Positions 24,638 through 33,560 of a stretch of DNA of 64,000 nt are shown one piece after another. Under the pieces are notes generated by a model, which was not told the DNA's origin, made no database searches, and was given only the letters and a program-made list of their open reading frames with translations. The stretch lies in the NCBI GenBank assembly GCA_002379425.1, contig DFTH01000004.1:73207-137206 (forward strand), written 5' to 3'. Numbering within the stretch: position 1 is the stretch's first letter; each line of letters begins with the position of its first letter. The position numbers and the translations under genes are program-made. The DNA comes from Prevotella sp. UBA4217 (lineage in GTDB: Bacteria; Bacteroidota; Bacteroidia; Bacteroidales; Bacteroidaceae).

Positions 24638-24645
24638 TAACTTTG
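24638..24645 (+). promoter_or_regulatory. -7 box for second GH31 gene
   Basis: TAACTTTG, 27 bp upstream of the ATG at 24673. Confidence 0.65.
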
Positions 24646-24672
24646 TAGCCACTAACTCATATAGAACTGAAG

Positions 24673-27000
24673 ATGAAGAAGAAATTATTATGCGTGGTCT
24701 GTGCAGTCTGCGGCATACAGGCGATGAGCGCACAGATCCAGACGAATGCGGGGGTGCAGTACCTTCAGTGTATGCAGAAGGACATGTCAACGGACTTCAG
24801 CGACCTCTCGAACACGTATTTCCTGGCTGACTCGCTCGTCAGTTTCGACGTGGCGAAAGGCGAAGGTCTGGTACAGTGGAAGCGCTATCGTATGAGTCCG
24901 CGACAGGCGTTCAACCTCAATGGCTACTGGCCGGTGAGGATGCAGATGCTTGACTTCCCCGATGCCGCGTATGACAACGATCCTAACCTGCGACTCTCCA
25001 TTGAGTTTATTACGCCCAGGACGGCTAGGATCAGGATGCTGACCACTCCCATCGTGCCGAAGGGCACGGATCAGGAGGATGTGATGTTCTGTGACGGGTT
25101 CAAGGCAAGAGGTAAGGGGGCACCGTGGACTGCCACCCAGACTGCCGACAGGATTACCTATCGTTCTGACTATGGTTCGATAGAGATTCAGAAATACCCC
25201 TGGCGACTGGTGGTCAAGGATGCGCAGGGCAGGATCCTGACACAGACGCGGCATAGCATCGACAATGACTCGAGTCAGGTGAAGTTGCTGCCGTTCTCGT
25301 TTATCAAGCGCGGCTCCGACAATTCCCGCAGTGTGAATCCCGTCTTTACCTTGGCCCCTGGTGAGCGTATCTATGGCTGCGGAGAGTCGTTCACATCCTT
25401 GAATAAGGTGGGGCAGAAGGTGCATCTCTCCGTGACCGATCCGCAGGGACCGGAGACGGACGGTCAGTACAAGCCCGTGCCATTCTTCTTCTCGAATCGC
25501 GGCTATGGCATCTTCATGCACACATCGGCTCCCGTGACCTGCGACTTCGGAGCCTCCTATATCGGGGCCGACCGTCTCTTCATGGCCGATGAGCAGATGG
25601 ATTTCTTCGTGTTCCTCGGCGAACCGAAGGATATCCTCGACGAATATACAAGCATCACGGGCAAGTCGCCCATGCTGCCCCTCTGGAGTTTCGGCACCTG
25701 GATGAGCCGTATCACCTATTTCTCGCAGGAAGAGGGCCTGGAGATCGCCAAGCAGTTGCGTGCCCATCAGATCCCCTGCGACGTGATCCATTTCGACACG
25801 GGCTGGTTTGGCGTTGACTGGCAGTGCGACTACCAGTTTGCCAAGGATCGCTTCAAGGATCCTGTCGGTATGCTAAGACAATTGGCGAAGGATGGCTTCC
25901 ACACCTGTCTGTGGCAGTTGCCGTATTTCACCCCGAAGAACCGCTTCTTCCCGGAGATCATTGAAAAGGGCCTGCACGTGACGAACGCTACTGGTGGCAT
26001 GCCCTACGAGGATGCCGTGCTCGACTTCTCCAATCCCGAGACCGTCGGCTGGTATCAGGAGAAGATCACGGGTCTGCTGAAGCAGGGTGTCTCTACCATC
26101 AAGTGTGACTTCGGCGAGGCCGCGCCATACAATGGCTTCTATCATAGCGGTAAGGGCGGGCTCTACGAGCACAACCTCTACCCGCTGCGCTACAACAAGG
26201 CCTTGTGGGAGGCTGTTGAAAGACAATATCCCGGCAATGGCATTATCTGGGCGCGCTCTGCCTGGGCCGGTTCGCAGCGCTATGCCCTCCACTGGGGCGG
26301 TGATGCTGCAACGACGAACACCGGTATGCTGGGTGACCTGCGCGGTGGACTGTCATTCGGCCTGAGCGGCTTCTCCTTCTGGAGCCACGACATGGGCGGT
26401 TTCGTGACGGCCTCGCCAGAGGATATCTACCGCCGCTGGCTGCCTTTCGGCTTCCTGTCGAGCCACACCCGTGCCCATGGCGCTCCTCCTACGGAGCCTT
26501 GGCTCATCTCGGAGAGTTTTACGGAGGCCTTCCGCGACTGTGCAGAGATGAAATATAAACTGATGCCATACGTCTATGCCCAGGCGAAGGACTGTTCGGA
26601 ACGTGGCCTGCCGATGGTGCGCGCGCTCTTCGTGGAATTCCCGCACGACAAGGGAGCCTGGTATGTCGAGGATGAGTATATGTTTGGTTCGCAGATCCTC
26701 GTGGCTCCCCTGATGGAGTCGGGCACAGCGCGCGAGGTGTATCTGCCCAAGGGCAAATGGATCGACTATCAGAGCGGAGCCGTCTATGAGGGTGGCTACC
26801 AGACTATCCAGGCAGGCAAGATACCTGCCGTCATCCTCGTGCGCGATGGATCGCTGATCCCCCATGTGCCCCTCGTCCAGCGTACGGATCAGATCGACTG
26901 GAATGCCGTCGAGATGAAAGCCTACAAGGCGGATGCCACCATCTGCAAGGGGCTGCTCTTCAAACCTGGTGACACCAGGGTAGAGGTCATCGAACAGTGA
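24673..27000 (+). CDS. GH31 alpha-xylosidase/alpha-glucosidase (YicI-like), exported
   Basis: The 775-aa protein has a signal peptide ('MKKKLLCVVCAVCGIQAMSA'), a galactose-mutarotase-like N-terminal domain ('YGCGESFTSLNKVGQ'), a (beta/alpha)8 catalytic domain and C-terminal beta domains. The nucleophile motif 'TIKCDFGE' (Asp near 479) and acid/base 'HWGGDAAT' match the YicI branch of GH31, which favours alpha-xylosides such as isoprimeverose. It differs clearly from the PA14-type GH31 at 14.1 kb. It has its own promoter and terminator, so it is monocistronic. It would complement the other enzymes in freeing xylose from xyloglucan oligosaccharides; alpha-glucosidase activity is the alternative. 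Confidence 0.9.
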   Translation: MKKKLLCVVCAVCGIQAMSAQIQTNAGVQYLQCMQKDMSTDFSDLSNTYFLADSLVSFDVAKGEGLVQWKRYRMSPRQAFNLNGYWPVRMQMLDFPDAAYDNDPNLRLSIEFITPRTARIRMLTTPIVPKGTDQEDVMFCDGFKARGKGAPWTATQTADRITYRSDYGSIEIQKYPWRLVVKDAQGRILTQTRHSIDNDSSQVKLLPFSFIKRGSDNSRSVNPVFTLAPGERIYGCGESFTSLNKVGQKVHLSVTDPQGPETDGQYKPVPFFFSNRGYGIFMHTSAPVTCDFGASYIGADRLFMADEQMDFFVFLGEPKDILDEYTSITGKSPMLPLWSFGTWMSRITYFSQEEGLEIAKQLRAHQIPCDVIHFDTGWFGVDWQCDYQFAKDRFKDPVGMLRQLAKDGFHTCLWQLPYFTPKNRFFPEIIEKGLHVTNATGGMPYEDAVLDFSNPETVGWYQEKITGLLKQGVSTIKCDFGEAAPYNGFYHSGKGGLYEHNLYPLRYNKALWEAVERQYPGNGIIWARSAWAGSQRYALHWGGDAATTNTGMLGDLRGGLSFGLSGFSFWSHDMGGFVTASPEDIYRRWLPFGFLSSHTRAHGAPPTEPWLISESFTEAFRDCAEMKYKLMPYVYAQAKDCSERGLPMVRALFVEFPHDKGAWYVEDEYMFGSQILVAPLMESGTAREVYLPKGKWIDYQSGAVYEGGYQTIQAGKIPAVILVRDGSLIPHVPLVQRTDQIDWNAVEMKAYKADATICKGLLFKPGDTRVEVIEQ

Positions 27001-27038
27001 TTTACGTCGGTTTTTGGTTAAAGACTCTTAAAAAACAT

Positions 27039-27069
27039 CGGCTCGGATAACAACGAGCCGTTTTTTTTT
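27039..27069 (+). terminator. Terminator between GH31 and rpoD
   Basis: CGGCTCG (27039-27045)/CGAGCCG (27054-27060), then nine T (27061-27069). It abuts the rpoD -7 box. Confidence 0.9.
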
Positions 27070-27070
27070 G

Positions 27071-27078
27071 TACTTTTG
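27071..27078 (+). promoter_or_regulatory. -7 box for rpoD
   Basis: TACTTTTG fits TAnnTTTG, 28 bp before the ATG at 27107. Its -33 region falls inside the preceding terminator hairpin. Confidence 0.6.
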
Positions 27079-27106
27079 CACACTTTTTCAAGGTAACAAG
27101 AGAATA

Positions 27107-27979
27107 ATGAGGCAATTAAAAATTCAAAAAAGCATTACCAATCGATCGAGTGAAGCACTGGACAAGTACCTTGTAGAGATTGGTCGTCAGCCGCTTGTCA
27201 CCATTGATGAGGAGATTGAACTGGCCCAGGCCATCCGTAGGGGCGGACCTGAGGGCGAGAAGGCAAAGGAGCGCCTGGTAACGGCTAACCTTCGCTTTGT
27301 CGTGTCTGTGGCTAAGCAATATCAGCATCAGGGTCTGACACTGACTGACCTGATCGATGAGGGAAATATCGGACTGGTAAAGGCTGCTGAGAAATTTGAC
27401 GAAACGCGTGGATTTAAGTTTATCTCCTATGCCGTGTGGTGGATTCGCCAGAGCATCCTGCAGGCTATCGCAGAGCAGAGCCGCATCGTGCGCCTGCCGC
27501 TGAATCAGAGTGGAGCCCTGAGCAAGATTAATCAGGAGATCAACCGTTTTGAGCAAGTCCATCAGCGTCGTCCCTCCGTGACAGAACTGGCCGAACTCAC
27601 TCAGATTGATGAGGCGAAGATTGAACAGACAGCCAAGGCTGACAGTCATCACATGAGTATCGATGCACCCTTTGGTGAGGACGATGACAACTCGATGGCA
27701 GACATGCTCAGTTCCGGCGACGACTCCCGCACTGATAAGCAGGTGGATTACGAGTCGCTGACCAGTGACCTGGAGAATGTGCTGCGCTCGGTATTGAAGG
27801 ATCGTGAACTGAAGATCGTCCGTGAGTGCTTCGGCATCGGCTGTCAGGAGCGAGGACTGGAAGAGATTGGCGCGGAAATGGGACTGACGCGTGAGCGTGT
27901 CCGCCAGATCCGTGAGAAGAGCATAGCCAAACTGCATGACAGCGGCCATGCCCGAATCCTGATGAAATACTTAGGTTAA
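27107..27979 (+). CDS. rpoD: Primary sigma factor (RpoD, Bacteroidetes type)
   Basis: The start at 27107 ('MRQLKIQKSITNRSSEALDK') is the family start; it follows the -7 box. The 290-aa protein lacks region 1.1, as in all Bacteroidetes primary sigma factors. Visible are region 1.2 ('ALDKYLVEIGRQPLVT'), region 2 ('DLIDEGNIGLVKAAEKFD', 'GFKFISYAVWWIRQSI'), region 3 and region 4 with its helix-turn-helix ('GLTRERVRQIREKSIAKL'). It directs RNA polymerase to the TTTG/TAnnTTTG promoters found throughout this window. Single gene with its own terminator. Confidence 0.97.
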   Translation: MRQLKIQKSITNRSSEALDKYLVEIGRQPLVTIDEEIELAQAIRRGGPEGEKAKERLVTANLRFVVSVAKQYQHQGLTLTDLIDEGNIGLVKAAEKFDETRGFKFISYAVWWIRQSILQAIAEQSRIVRLPLNQSGALSKINQEINRFEQVHQRRPSVTELAELTQIDEAKIEQTAKADSHHMSIDAPFGEDDDNSMADMLSSGDDSRTDKQVDYESLTSDLENVLRSVLKDRELKIVRECFGIGCQERGLEEIGAEMGLTRERVRQIREKSIAKLHDSGHARILMKYLG

Positions 27980-27989
27980 AGTTGATAGA

Positions 27990-28014
27990 AAATCCCCGCC
28001 GCCCGGCGGGGATT
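27990..28014. terminator. Bidirectional terminator between rpoD and MBL-fold gene
   Basis: AAATCCCCGCC (27990-28000)/GGCGGGGATTT (28005-28015), 11 bp, GC-rich with A/T flanks on both sides; it serves the convergent genes. Confidence 0.8.
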
Positions 28015-28016
28015 TC

Positions 28017-28751
28017 TTATTTATAGTCGCGGACGCGGATGTCGATGCCGCTGCCTGCCAACTGCATATTGATCTTGAAGACTGGCGTGTCGTTGTAGTG
28101 ATAGGGGAAGAGCACCTTCGGCTTGATGACCTTCGCGGCATTCACCACCTGATCGACAGTCATCGTGTAAGGCTGGTTACAAGGCAGGAAGGCAATGTCG
28201 ATATCCTTCAGGTTGGCCATCTCAGGGATATCCTCCGTATCTCCGGCAATATAGATGCGCAGGCCGTCGAGGGTGAGCACGTAGCCGTTGTCGCGGCCCT
28301 TGGGGTGGTACTGCTCGCGGCCAGGTGTCGTGTTATAGGCTGGCACGGCCTCGATCTTGATGTCAGGGGCATATTGCACACTGTCGCCATTCCTCATCAC
28401 CAGACCGTTTTTGAACATGTTATATACGGCTGGATTCACATAGATGGAGGTGGCAGGATTGCGCAGGGCGTGGATGGCCTCGCGGTCGAAGTGATCTTTG
28501 TGCTCATGGGTGATGAGGATGATGTTGGCCTTGGGGAAGGTGGCGTAGTCGGTCTCTGGCTTTACCCAGAGTCCCACGGGATCGACCTGGATCTCCACAC
28601 CGTTATAGTTGATCTCCATGCTGGCGTGCTTGATGCAGGTGATGGCTACTTTCTTACCGCTCTTGGTGGTGAACTCATCTACTTTCTGAGCAGCGTTGCT
28701 GCCAATTGTCGCCAGACAGGCGAGCATAATGGTACAAATAGTCTTTCTCAT
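28017..28751 (-). CDS. Exported metallo-beta-lactamase-fold hydrolase (UlaG-like)
   Basis: The 244-aa protein has a signal peptide ('MRKTICTIMLACLATIGSNA'). It has the metal-binding motif 'THEHKDHFD' and later ligands in 'IAGDTEDIPE' and 'FPYHYNDTP'. The short, single-domain form resembles UlaG-like lactonases and related MBL-fold hydrolases; the substrate is unknown. The gene starts 9 bp after the stop of the TPR histidine kinase and is almost certainly co-transcribed with it. Export to the periplasm is unusual for UlaG itself, which is cytoplasmic, so this is a distant relative. Confidence 0.8.
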   Translation of the reverse strand: MRKTICTIMLACLATIGSNAAQKVDEFTTKSGKKVAITCIKHASMEINYNGVEIQVDPVGLWVKPETDYATFPKANIILITHEHKDHFDREAIHALRNPATSIYVNPAVYNMFKNGLVMRNGDSVQYAPDIKIEAVPAYNTTPGREQYHPKGRDNGYVLTLDGLRIYIAGDTEDIPEMANLKDIDIAFLPCNQPYTMTVDQVVNAAKVIKPKVLFPYHYNDTPVFKINMQLAGSGIDIRVRDYK

Positions 28752-28760
28752 TGATGTAAG

Positions 28761-30506
28761 TTAAATAGGTAATGTCAGGATGAAGCGTGCACCTTCCTTA
28801 TAGGTGGTGTCGAGTACGACGTTGCCACCCAACTGCTCTGCGAGTTTGCGGCTCAGCGGCAGACCCAGGCCTATGCCTTCCTTGAAGGAGTCGAGTTTTA
28901 CGAAACGGTCGAAGATGCGCTCAGCCTCCTTCTCTGGTACGCCGCAGCCTGTATCTTCCACCGTGATGGATAGTGTATCCTCGCTGGCCGAAGCCTTCAG
29001 CGTGATGTAGCCTTCTGTCGTATATTTGGTGGCATTCTCCATCAGGGCGTTGAGGATACGCCTGAACATATTGATGTTGGTCTTCAGACTGAAATCCTCT
29101 GGCAGTGCGGAGTCCAGTTGGAGCCTGATGTTCTTGTTGGCATGGATCTTGTGTTCCTTCACTGTCTCTTGCAGCAACTCGTTGACGTTGACTTCATCGT
29201 CCTTGTGCGTCAACTCTGTAGTCTCGATGAGTGATAGGCCGATGATCTCGTCGATGAGGGTGGTGACCTGGAGGGCGCTCTTCTGCATCATACTGGCCAT
29301 GTGCTGGCGCTCCTCCACACTGTCTGTCAGTTCCGGGTCTGCAATCACCTGCGCGAAGCCGCTGATAATGTTCAGGGGAGTGCGCACCTCATGACTGACA
29401 TTCTGGATGAAGGCCGTCTTCATCTTGTCGGACTCCAAAGCATGGTTATAGGCTTTCTTCAACTGCTTCAGGTGCCTGCGTCGTGACTGTACGATATAGA
29501 TGAGGGCAGCGATAAGCAGCATGAGCAGTGCGATGATGGCCGACAGCAGATAGAGCCTGCTCTTGTCGGCTTTGCGCTCTGCTTCATAGATTGTCATCTC
29601 ATCGCGGATGCCCATCATGCTGTTGGAGAGCACCACATTGTCGATGGAGTCGCTGCTGGCCGTCTGCTCCTTCAGGGCCTCGAAGGCCTCCTTCCAGCGA
29701 CCGGCCTTCTCGTAGATCATCGTGATGGCGTCGCGTCCTTCGTCACCCAGTTCCTCGCGGGCCATCTTCACTGCCTCGTCAATGTGACCCTGATAGGCGG
29801 TGTAAAACACGTCCATCTCCCGGCCGTGAACAGAGGACTGACCCTTCGCCTCCCCCTCCTTATACACCTTGTAGCCCTCCAGGAAACGTTCGATGTCACC
29901 ACGGTAATAGTAACTTAATGTCCTGCGGGTCTCAATGTCGAACACCCGGTCTGGGGAATACTTCTCAGCGATGCGTTTAGCCATATCCAACAGACTGTCA
30001 GCCTCCTCAGGGTCATCGTCAAGGGCCACGTTCACGATATTCATGTAGATAGGTGGCATACTGGAGTAGTAGCCTTCCTGTGCCATCATGCTGATCACGT
30101 CGTACCAGTTCTTCTTTGCCTCCTCTTTGTTCCCGCAGTAGCGGTTGATATGGCCTAGCATGTTGTAGGCCATGTACATCTCCTTGTCGATTTTCTTCTC
30201 GCGCAGTTCTCTGGACAGTTCTCGTGCCAGTTTGTAGGCCTCGAAGATACGCTGCTGGTTCATTAGGAACACAATCTCGTTACAGCGCTGGGTGTAGTAG
30301 GCATGAAGGTCGCCTTGCTTCAGCAGGTAGTTTTCCAGTTCTTTCAGCGCAGGAAAGAACTTGGCGCTGTCACTGTCATTAAAGGCGTGGTGCATAGAGT
30401 CGCGCAAGGCAAGATACTCAGCATCTTGCTGATAGTCGTCTTTGGCATATCCCGACAGTCCAAGGCATAAGAGAAGGCATGTCAAAAGGATAGTTCTTAT
30501 TCTCAT
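28761..30506 (-). CDS. TPR-containing membrane histidine kinase
   Basis: The 581-aa protein has a signal peptide, a periplasmic TPR-like helical region (about 25-310), a membrane helix near 320-342 ('LYLLSAIIALLMLLIAALIY'), HisKA and HATPase_c. All catalytic motifs are intact: H-box 'NVSHEVRTPLN' (His near 373), N-box 'LMENATKYT', G1 'DTGCGVPE', G2 'GIGLGLPLSRKLAEQLGG'. There is no receiver or DNA-binding domain, so it needs a separate response regulator; none is adjacent, and the LuxR-type regulator at 6.3 kb is one candidate in the window. Its -7 box (TAATTTTG, 30549-30542) is upstream, and an MBL-fold gene follows. Confidence 0.9.
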   Translation of the reverse strand: MRIRTILLTCLLLCLGLSGYAKDDYQQDAEYLALRDSMHHAFNDSDSAKFFPALKELENYLLKQGDLHAYYTQRCNEIVFLMNQQRIFEAYKLARELSRELREKKIDKEMYMAYNMLGHINRYCGNKEEAKKNWYDVISMMAQEGYYSSMPPIYMNIVNVALDDDPEEADSLLDMAKRIAEKYSPDRVFDIETRRTLSYYYRGDIERFLEGYKVYKEGEAKGQSSVHGREMDVFYTAYQGHIDEAVKMAREELGDEGRDAITMIYEKAGRWKEAFEALKEQTASSDSIDNVVLSNSMMGIRDEMTIYEAERKADKSRLYLLSAIIALLMLLIAALIYIVQSRRRHLKQLKKAYNHALESDKMKTAFIQNVSHEVRTPLNIISGFAQVIADPELTDSVEERQHMASMMQKSALQVTTLIDEIIGLSLIETTELTHKDDEVNVNELLQETVKEHKIHANKNIRLQLDSALPEDFSLKTNINMFRRILNALMENATKYTTEGYITLKASASEDTLSITVEDTGCGVPEKEAERIFDRFVKLDSFKEGIGLGLPLSRKLAEQLGGNVVLDTTYKEGARFILTLPI

Positions 30507-30541
30507 ATTATTCAGAGGGTCATGTTGATTGTTTTCGATGG

Positions 30542-30549
30542 CAAAATTA
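30542..30549 (-). promoter_or_regulatory. -7 box for TPR histidine kinase gene
   Basis: TAATTTTG on the minus strand, 35 bp before the ATG at 30506. Confidence 0.55.
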
Positions 30550-30625
30550 CGAAATTATCCAAAGAAATACAAATTTTTGGACAATTTTTTTGTGTTTAGC
30601 CAACTTAATTGTAACTTCGCGCCCG

Positions 30626-31303
30626 ATGGAACTGCATCCGATCGCCTTTTTCCGCTCTCCGCTGAAGTCGAAGTTTGGCATTCCCCGTCAGAGTGGACTC
30701 GTCACCGAACTGACGGGGCAGATCGTCATGGAACCTCCTTTCCGTCATGCTGAGGCGATTCGTGGACTGGAGGATTTTGATTATCTCTGGCTGATCTGGG
30801 GCTTCTCTGCCAACCGCCATGGCATGGAGGGACTCACGGTTCGTCCGCCTCGTCTGGGCGGCAATCGCAGGTTGGGTGTCTTCGCCACGCGTTCGCCCTT
30901 CCGTCCTAATCCCCTGGGGCTCTCTTGTGTACGGCTCGATCGAGTGGAACAGGGCGACTCTGAGGGACCTCTCATCTATGTCAGAGGAGCCGACCTGATG
31001 GATGGCACGCCAATCTATGACATCAAGCCTTACGTGGCATACGCTGATGCCCATGGTGATGCCCGCTGTGGCTTCGTGGACCAGACAGACTGGCAGCCGT
31101 TGCGGGTGGAGTTGCCAAGGCATCTGGCGGAGCGCCTGCCGGATGGCATGGCGGATACGCTGAAGGCCGTCTTGTCACAGGATCCCCGTCCTCGTTACCA
31201 TGATGACCCGCAGCGTGTCTATGGAATGCCTTTCCTCGATCTCGATATTCGCTTTCAGGTTGCGGGACAGACACTGACGGTGGTGGATATCGTCAAAAAT
31301 TAG
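30626..31303 (+). CDS. trmO: tRNA (t6A37) N6-methyltransferase TrmO
   Basis: The start at 30626 gives 'MELHPIAFFRSPLKSKFGIP', the normal TrmO N-terminus. The protein is 225 aa, with the VirR/TSAA-like domain motifs 'FDYLWLIWGF', 'FATRSPFRPNPLGLS' and 'GTPIYDIKPYV'. It uses S-adenosylmethionine to methylate threonylcarbamoyladenosine at tRNA position 37. The C-terminal segment with 'RVYGMPFLDLDIRFQV' is typical. A near-match -7 box (TAACTTCG, 30612-30619) sits just before the start. It is divergent from the TPR kinase. Confidence 0.92.
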   Translation: MELHPIAFFRSPLKSKFGIPRQSGLVTELTGQIVMEPPFRHAEAIRGLEDFDYLWLIWGFSANRHGMEGLTVRPPRLGGNRRLGVFATRSPFRPNPLGLSCVRLDRVEQGDSEGPLIYVRGADLMDGTPIYDIKPYVAYADAHGDARCGFVDQTDWQPLRVELPRHLAERLPDGMADTLKAVLSQDPRPRYHDDPQRVYGMPFLDLDIRFQVAGQTLTVVDIVKN

Positions 31304-31332
31304 TTGCCCAACTGCAAAAAATCTCCTAAAAG

Positions 31333-31364
31333 TTTGTTACTTTCGGAAATGTTTTTTAACTTTG
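31333..31364 (+). promoter_or_regulatory. Canonical promoter for pseudokinase gene
   Basis: TTTG (31333-31336), a 20-bp spacer, then TAACTTTG (31357-31364); the ATG is at 31387. Confidence 0.8.
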
Positions 31365-31386
31365 CAAAATGATGCATTGAAGTGGG

Positions 31387-32172
31387 ATGTCTTTTATCAT
31401 GTGGATTGCAATTACTATATTGATCGCTGTTTGCCTGTTTCTCGTCTTTCGTATCAAGACCCTACAGACGGAGATGTCGGAATATCGTCATTCCGACAAG
31501 TTGAAGTCTGCGCTTATTAAGGCATTGGCGCGTGAGATCAGGACCCCTTTGCATTCCGTCTCCGGACTGGCGGAGATTATCTCCAAGGAAGGGCTCTATC
31601 TTTCGAAGAGTGAGAAGAAGACAATCTCTGACCAGATACTGTTCAATGCCCGCTTGATTTCCACCCTGCTCGACGAGGTGAATATCTATTCCGAAGACGG
31701 TAGCAGTGGTCATCACCTGGAAGACGAGCGCTTCAGTCCCTATAAGTTGTGCCAGTCATGTATTGATGCCAACTTCTCTAATGTGAAAGAAGGAGTGCGC
31801 TTGTCGTATGTGTATAAATCAGGTGAGGACTTGTTCGTATCTTCCGACCGTCATATTGTCGAACTGGTGTTGAACAAACTGGTGGTCTGTGCCTGTAAGT
31901 TTACGCCAAAGGGAGAAGTCGGGGTGGGGTACGAGTACGAAAAGAACACTCGTCGTCTGACCTTCTTTGTCCAGGACACAGGAGTAGGAATCCCGGAAGA
32001 GCGTAAGAAATCCATTTTCAAGTGGTTTGACGCCCCTGATGCACAGGTGGAGGAGACCGAGTTTGACCTCAGTGTTGCCCAGCGCCTGGCAGAAAAGGTG
32101 GGAGGCTATCTGCGCCTTGACGAGTCATTCACAGAAGGTACCCGTATGGAGTTCGTTCTTCCCGTCCGCTAA
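31387..32172 (+). CDS. Membrane-anchored histidine-kinase-like protein, probable pseudokinase
   Basis: The 261-aa protein has one N-terminal membrane helix ('MWIAITILIAVCLFLVF'), then HisKA-like and HATPase_c-like domains and nothing else. The H-box reads 'LAREIRTPLHSV', with Arg49 where the phospho-accepting His should be. The N-box reads 'VLNKLVVCACKFT', with Cys168 in place of the Mg-binding Asn. G1 'DTGVGIPEE' is kept, but the G2 'GLGL' element is 'FDLSVAQRLAEKVGG'. Autophosphorylation is therefore unlikely. It may act as a regulatory partner of a real kinase. It has a canonical promoter and coding sequence typical of the genome, so it is not obviously decaying. Confidence 0.85.
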   Translation: MSFIMWIAITILIAVCLFLVFRIKTLQTEMSEYRHSDKLKSALIKALAREIRTPLHSVSGLAEIISKEGLYLSKSEKKTISDQILFNARLISTLLDEVNIYSEDGSSGHHLEDERFSPYKLCQSCIDANFSNVKEGVRLSYVYKSGEDLFVSSDRHIVELVLNKLVVCACKFTPKGEVGVGYEYEKNTRRLTFFVQDTGVGIPEERKKSIFKWFDAPDAQVEETEFDLSVAQRLAEKVGGYLRLDESFTEGTRMEFVLPVR

Positions 32173-32179
32173 TCTTATC

Positions 32180-33538
32180 TCAATCATTGTCACTTCTTTC
32201 CAGTCTGTTGCGCCAGAGATACTTGCGTGTCTCATGGACGATGACGCCGTTCAGGAAGATCAATGACAGAAGATTGGGAATTGCCATCAGCGCATTCATG
32301 CAGTCAGCCAGGTTCCATACCAGTGCGAGGTTCATGACACTGCCGAGGAATACGGCGGCGATATAGACGACGCGGTAGGCGATTACCCATCTTTTCCCTT
32401 TCAGGTATTCCATGGCACGCTCTCCATAATAGCACCAGCCCAGGATGGTGGAGAAGGCGAACGTCAGTAGGCCGAAGGTCAGCAGCGGGCGCCCGACGAC
32501 AGGTATCTTTGTAAATGCGTCCTTCGTCAGCGTGGCTCCATTGGCGAAATCGATGTCGGGGTAGGCGAGTACACTGCTGACGATCACCAGTCCCGTCAGT
32601 GCACAGATGACGACGGTATCCCAGAAGGTGCCGCTTGAGGAGACAAGGGCCTGACGTACAGGATTCCTCGTCTGGGCGGCAGCAGCCACGATGGGGGCGG
32701 AGCCCATGCCGCTCTCATTGGAGAAAAGGCCGCGGGCTATGCCGAAGCGGGCAGCCGTCATAACCGTCGAACCCACGAAACCGCCTCCTGCTGCCTCTGG
32801 TGAGAAGGCTGCACTGCAGATCAACTTCAATGCAGGCCAAAGGAAGGCTGCATTGTTAAAGAGGATATAGATACATCCCAAGACATAGAAGGCTGCCATG
32901 AATGGTACAAGCATGCTACAGACACGGGCGATGCTCTTCACGCCACCAAGGACGACGGCGCCTGTCAATAGGCAGATAAAGGCTCCTGTCATATATGGCG
33001 ATACACCATACGACTCGTAAGTGACGGTGGCAATGGCATTGGCTTGTACTGTGTTGCCGATGCCGAAGGCGGCCAGTGCCGTGAACAGGGCAAAGGTCGT
33101 GGCGAGCCATTTCCAGCCTAAACCGCGCTCCAGTGCATACATGGGACCTCCCAGCATTTTCCCCGTATCCGTTTTTACGCGGTACTTGATGGCAAGTAGT
33201 CCTTCTGCATATTTGGTAGAGATACCGAACACACCTGTCAACCAGCACCATAGTACGGCTCCGGGACCTCCCAGGGCGATGGCGGTGGCCACGCCGATGA
33301 TGTTGCCAGTGCCGATGGTCGCTGCCAAGGCGGTGGCAAGTGATCCGAACTGCGACACATCGCCTGTCGCGTCAGGATCTTTTTTCACCGACAGGCGGAT
33401 GGCCTTGAAGATGTGTCTTTGCGGGAATCGCAGACGAATGGTCAGGAACAGGTGGGTTCCGAGTAACAAGATGATCATCGGCCATCCCCATAGGAACCCG
33501 CTCAACTCTGTCAGTACGTAGTTTATCTGGTCATTCAT
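32180..33538 (-). CDS. Sodium:alanine/glycine symporter, AGCS family
   Basis: The 452-aa integral membrane protein has about 11 hydrophobic segments. The family motifs 'GTGNIIGVATAIALGGPGAVLW', 'KYAEGLLAIKYR', 'GGPMYALERGLG' and 'GLFSNESGMGSAPIVAAAAQ' (each part of the AGCS signature) are clear. It imports alanine or glycine with sodium across the inner membrane. Convergent with the pseudokinase gene (7-bp gap), and 22 bp downstream of the DUF4230 pair on the same strand, so it may be read from their promoter. Confidence 0.93.
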   Translation of the reverse strand: MNDQINYVLTELSGFLWGWPMIILLLGTHLFLTIRLRFPQRHIFKAIRLSVKKDPDATGDVSQFGSLATALAATIGTGNIIGVATAIALGGPGAVLWCWLTGVFGISTKYAEGLLAIKYRVKTDTGKMLGGPMYALERGLGWKWLATTFALFTALAAFGIGNTVQANAIATVTYESYGVSPYMTGAFICLLTGAVVLGGVKSIARVCSMLVPFMAAFYVLGCIYILFNNAAFLWPALKLICSAAFSPEAAGGGFVGSTVMTAARFGIARGLFSNESGMGSAPIVAAAAQTRNPVRQALVSSSGTFWDTVVICALTGLVIVSSVLAYPDIDFANGATLTKDAFTKIPVVGRPLLTFGLLTFAFSTILGWCYYGERAMEYLKGKRWVIAYRVVYIAAVFLGSVMNLALVWNLADCMNALMAIPNLLSLIFLNGVIVHETRKYLWRNRLERSDND

Positions 33539-33560
33539 TTTTCTTAGTCAATTTGTTCCC

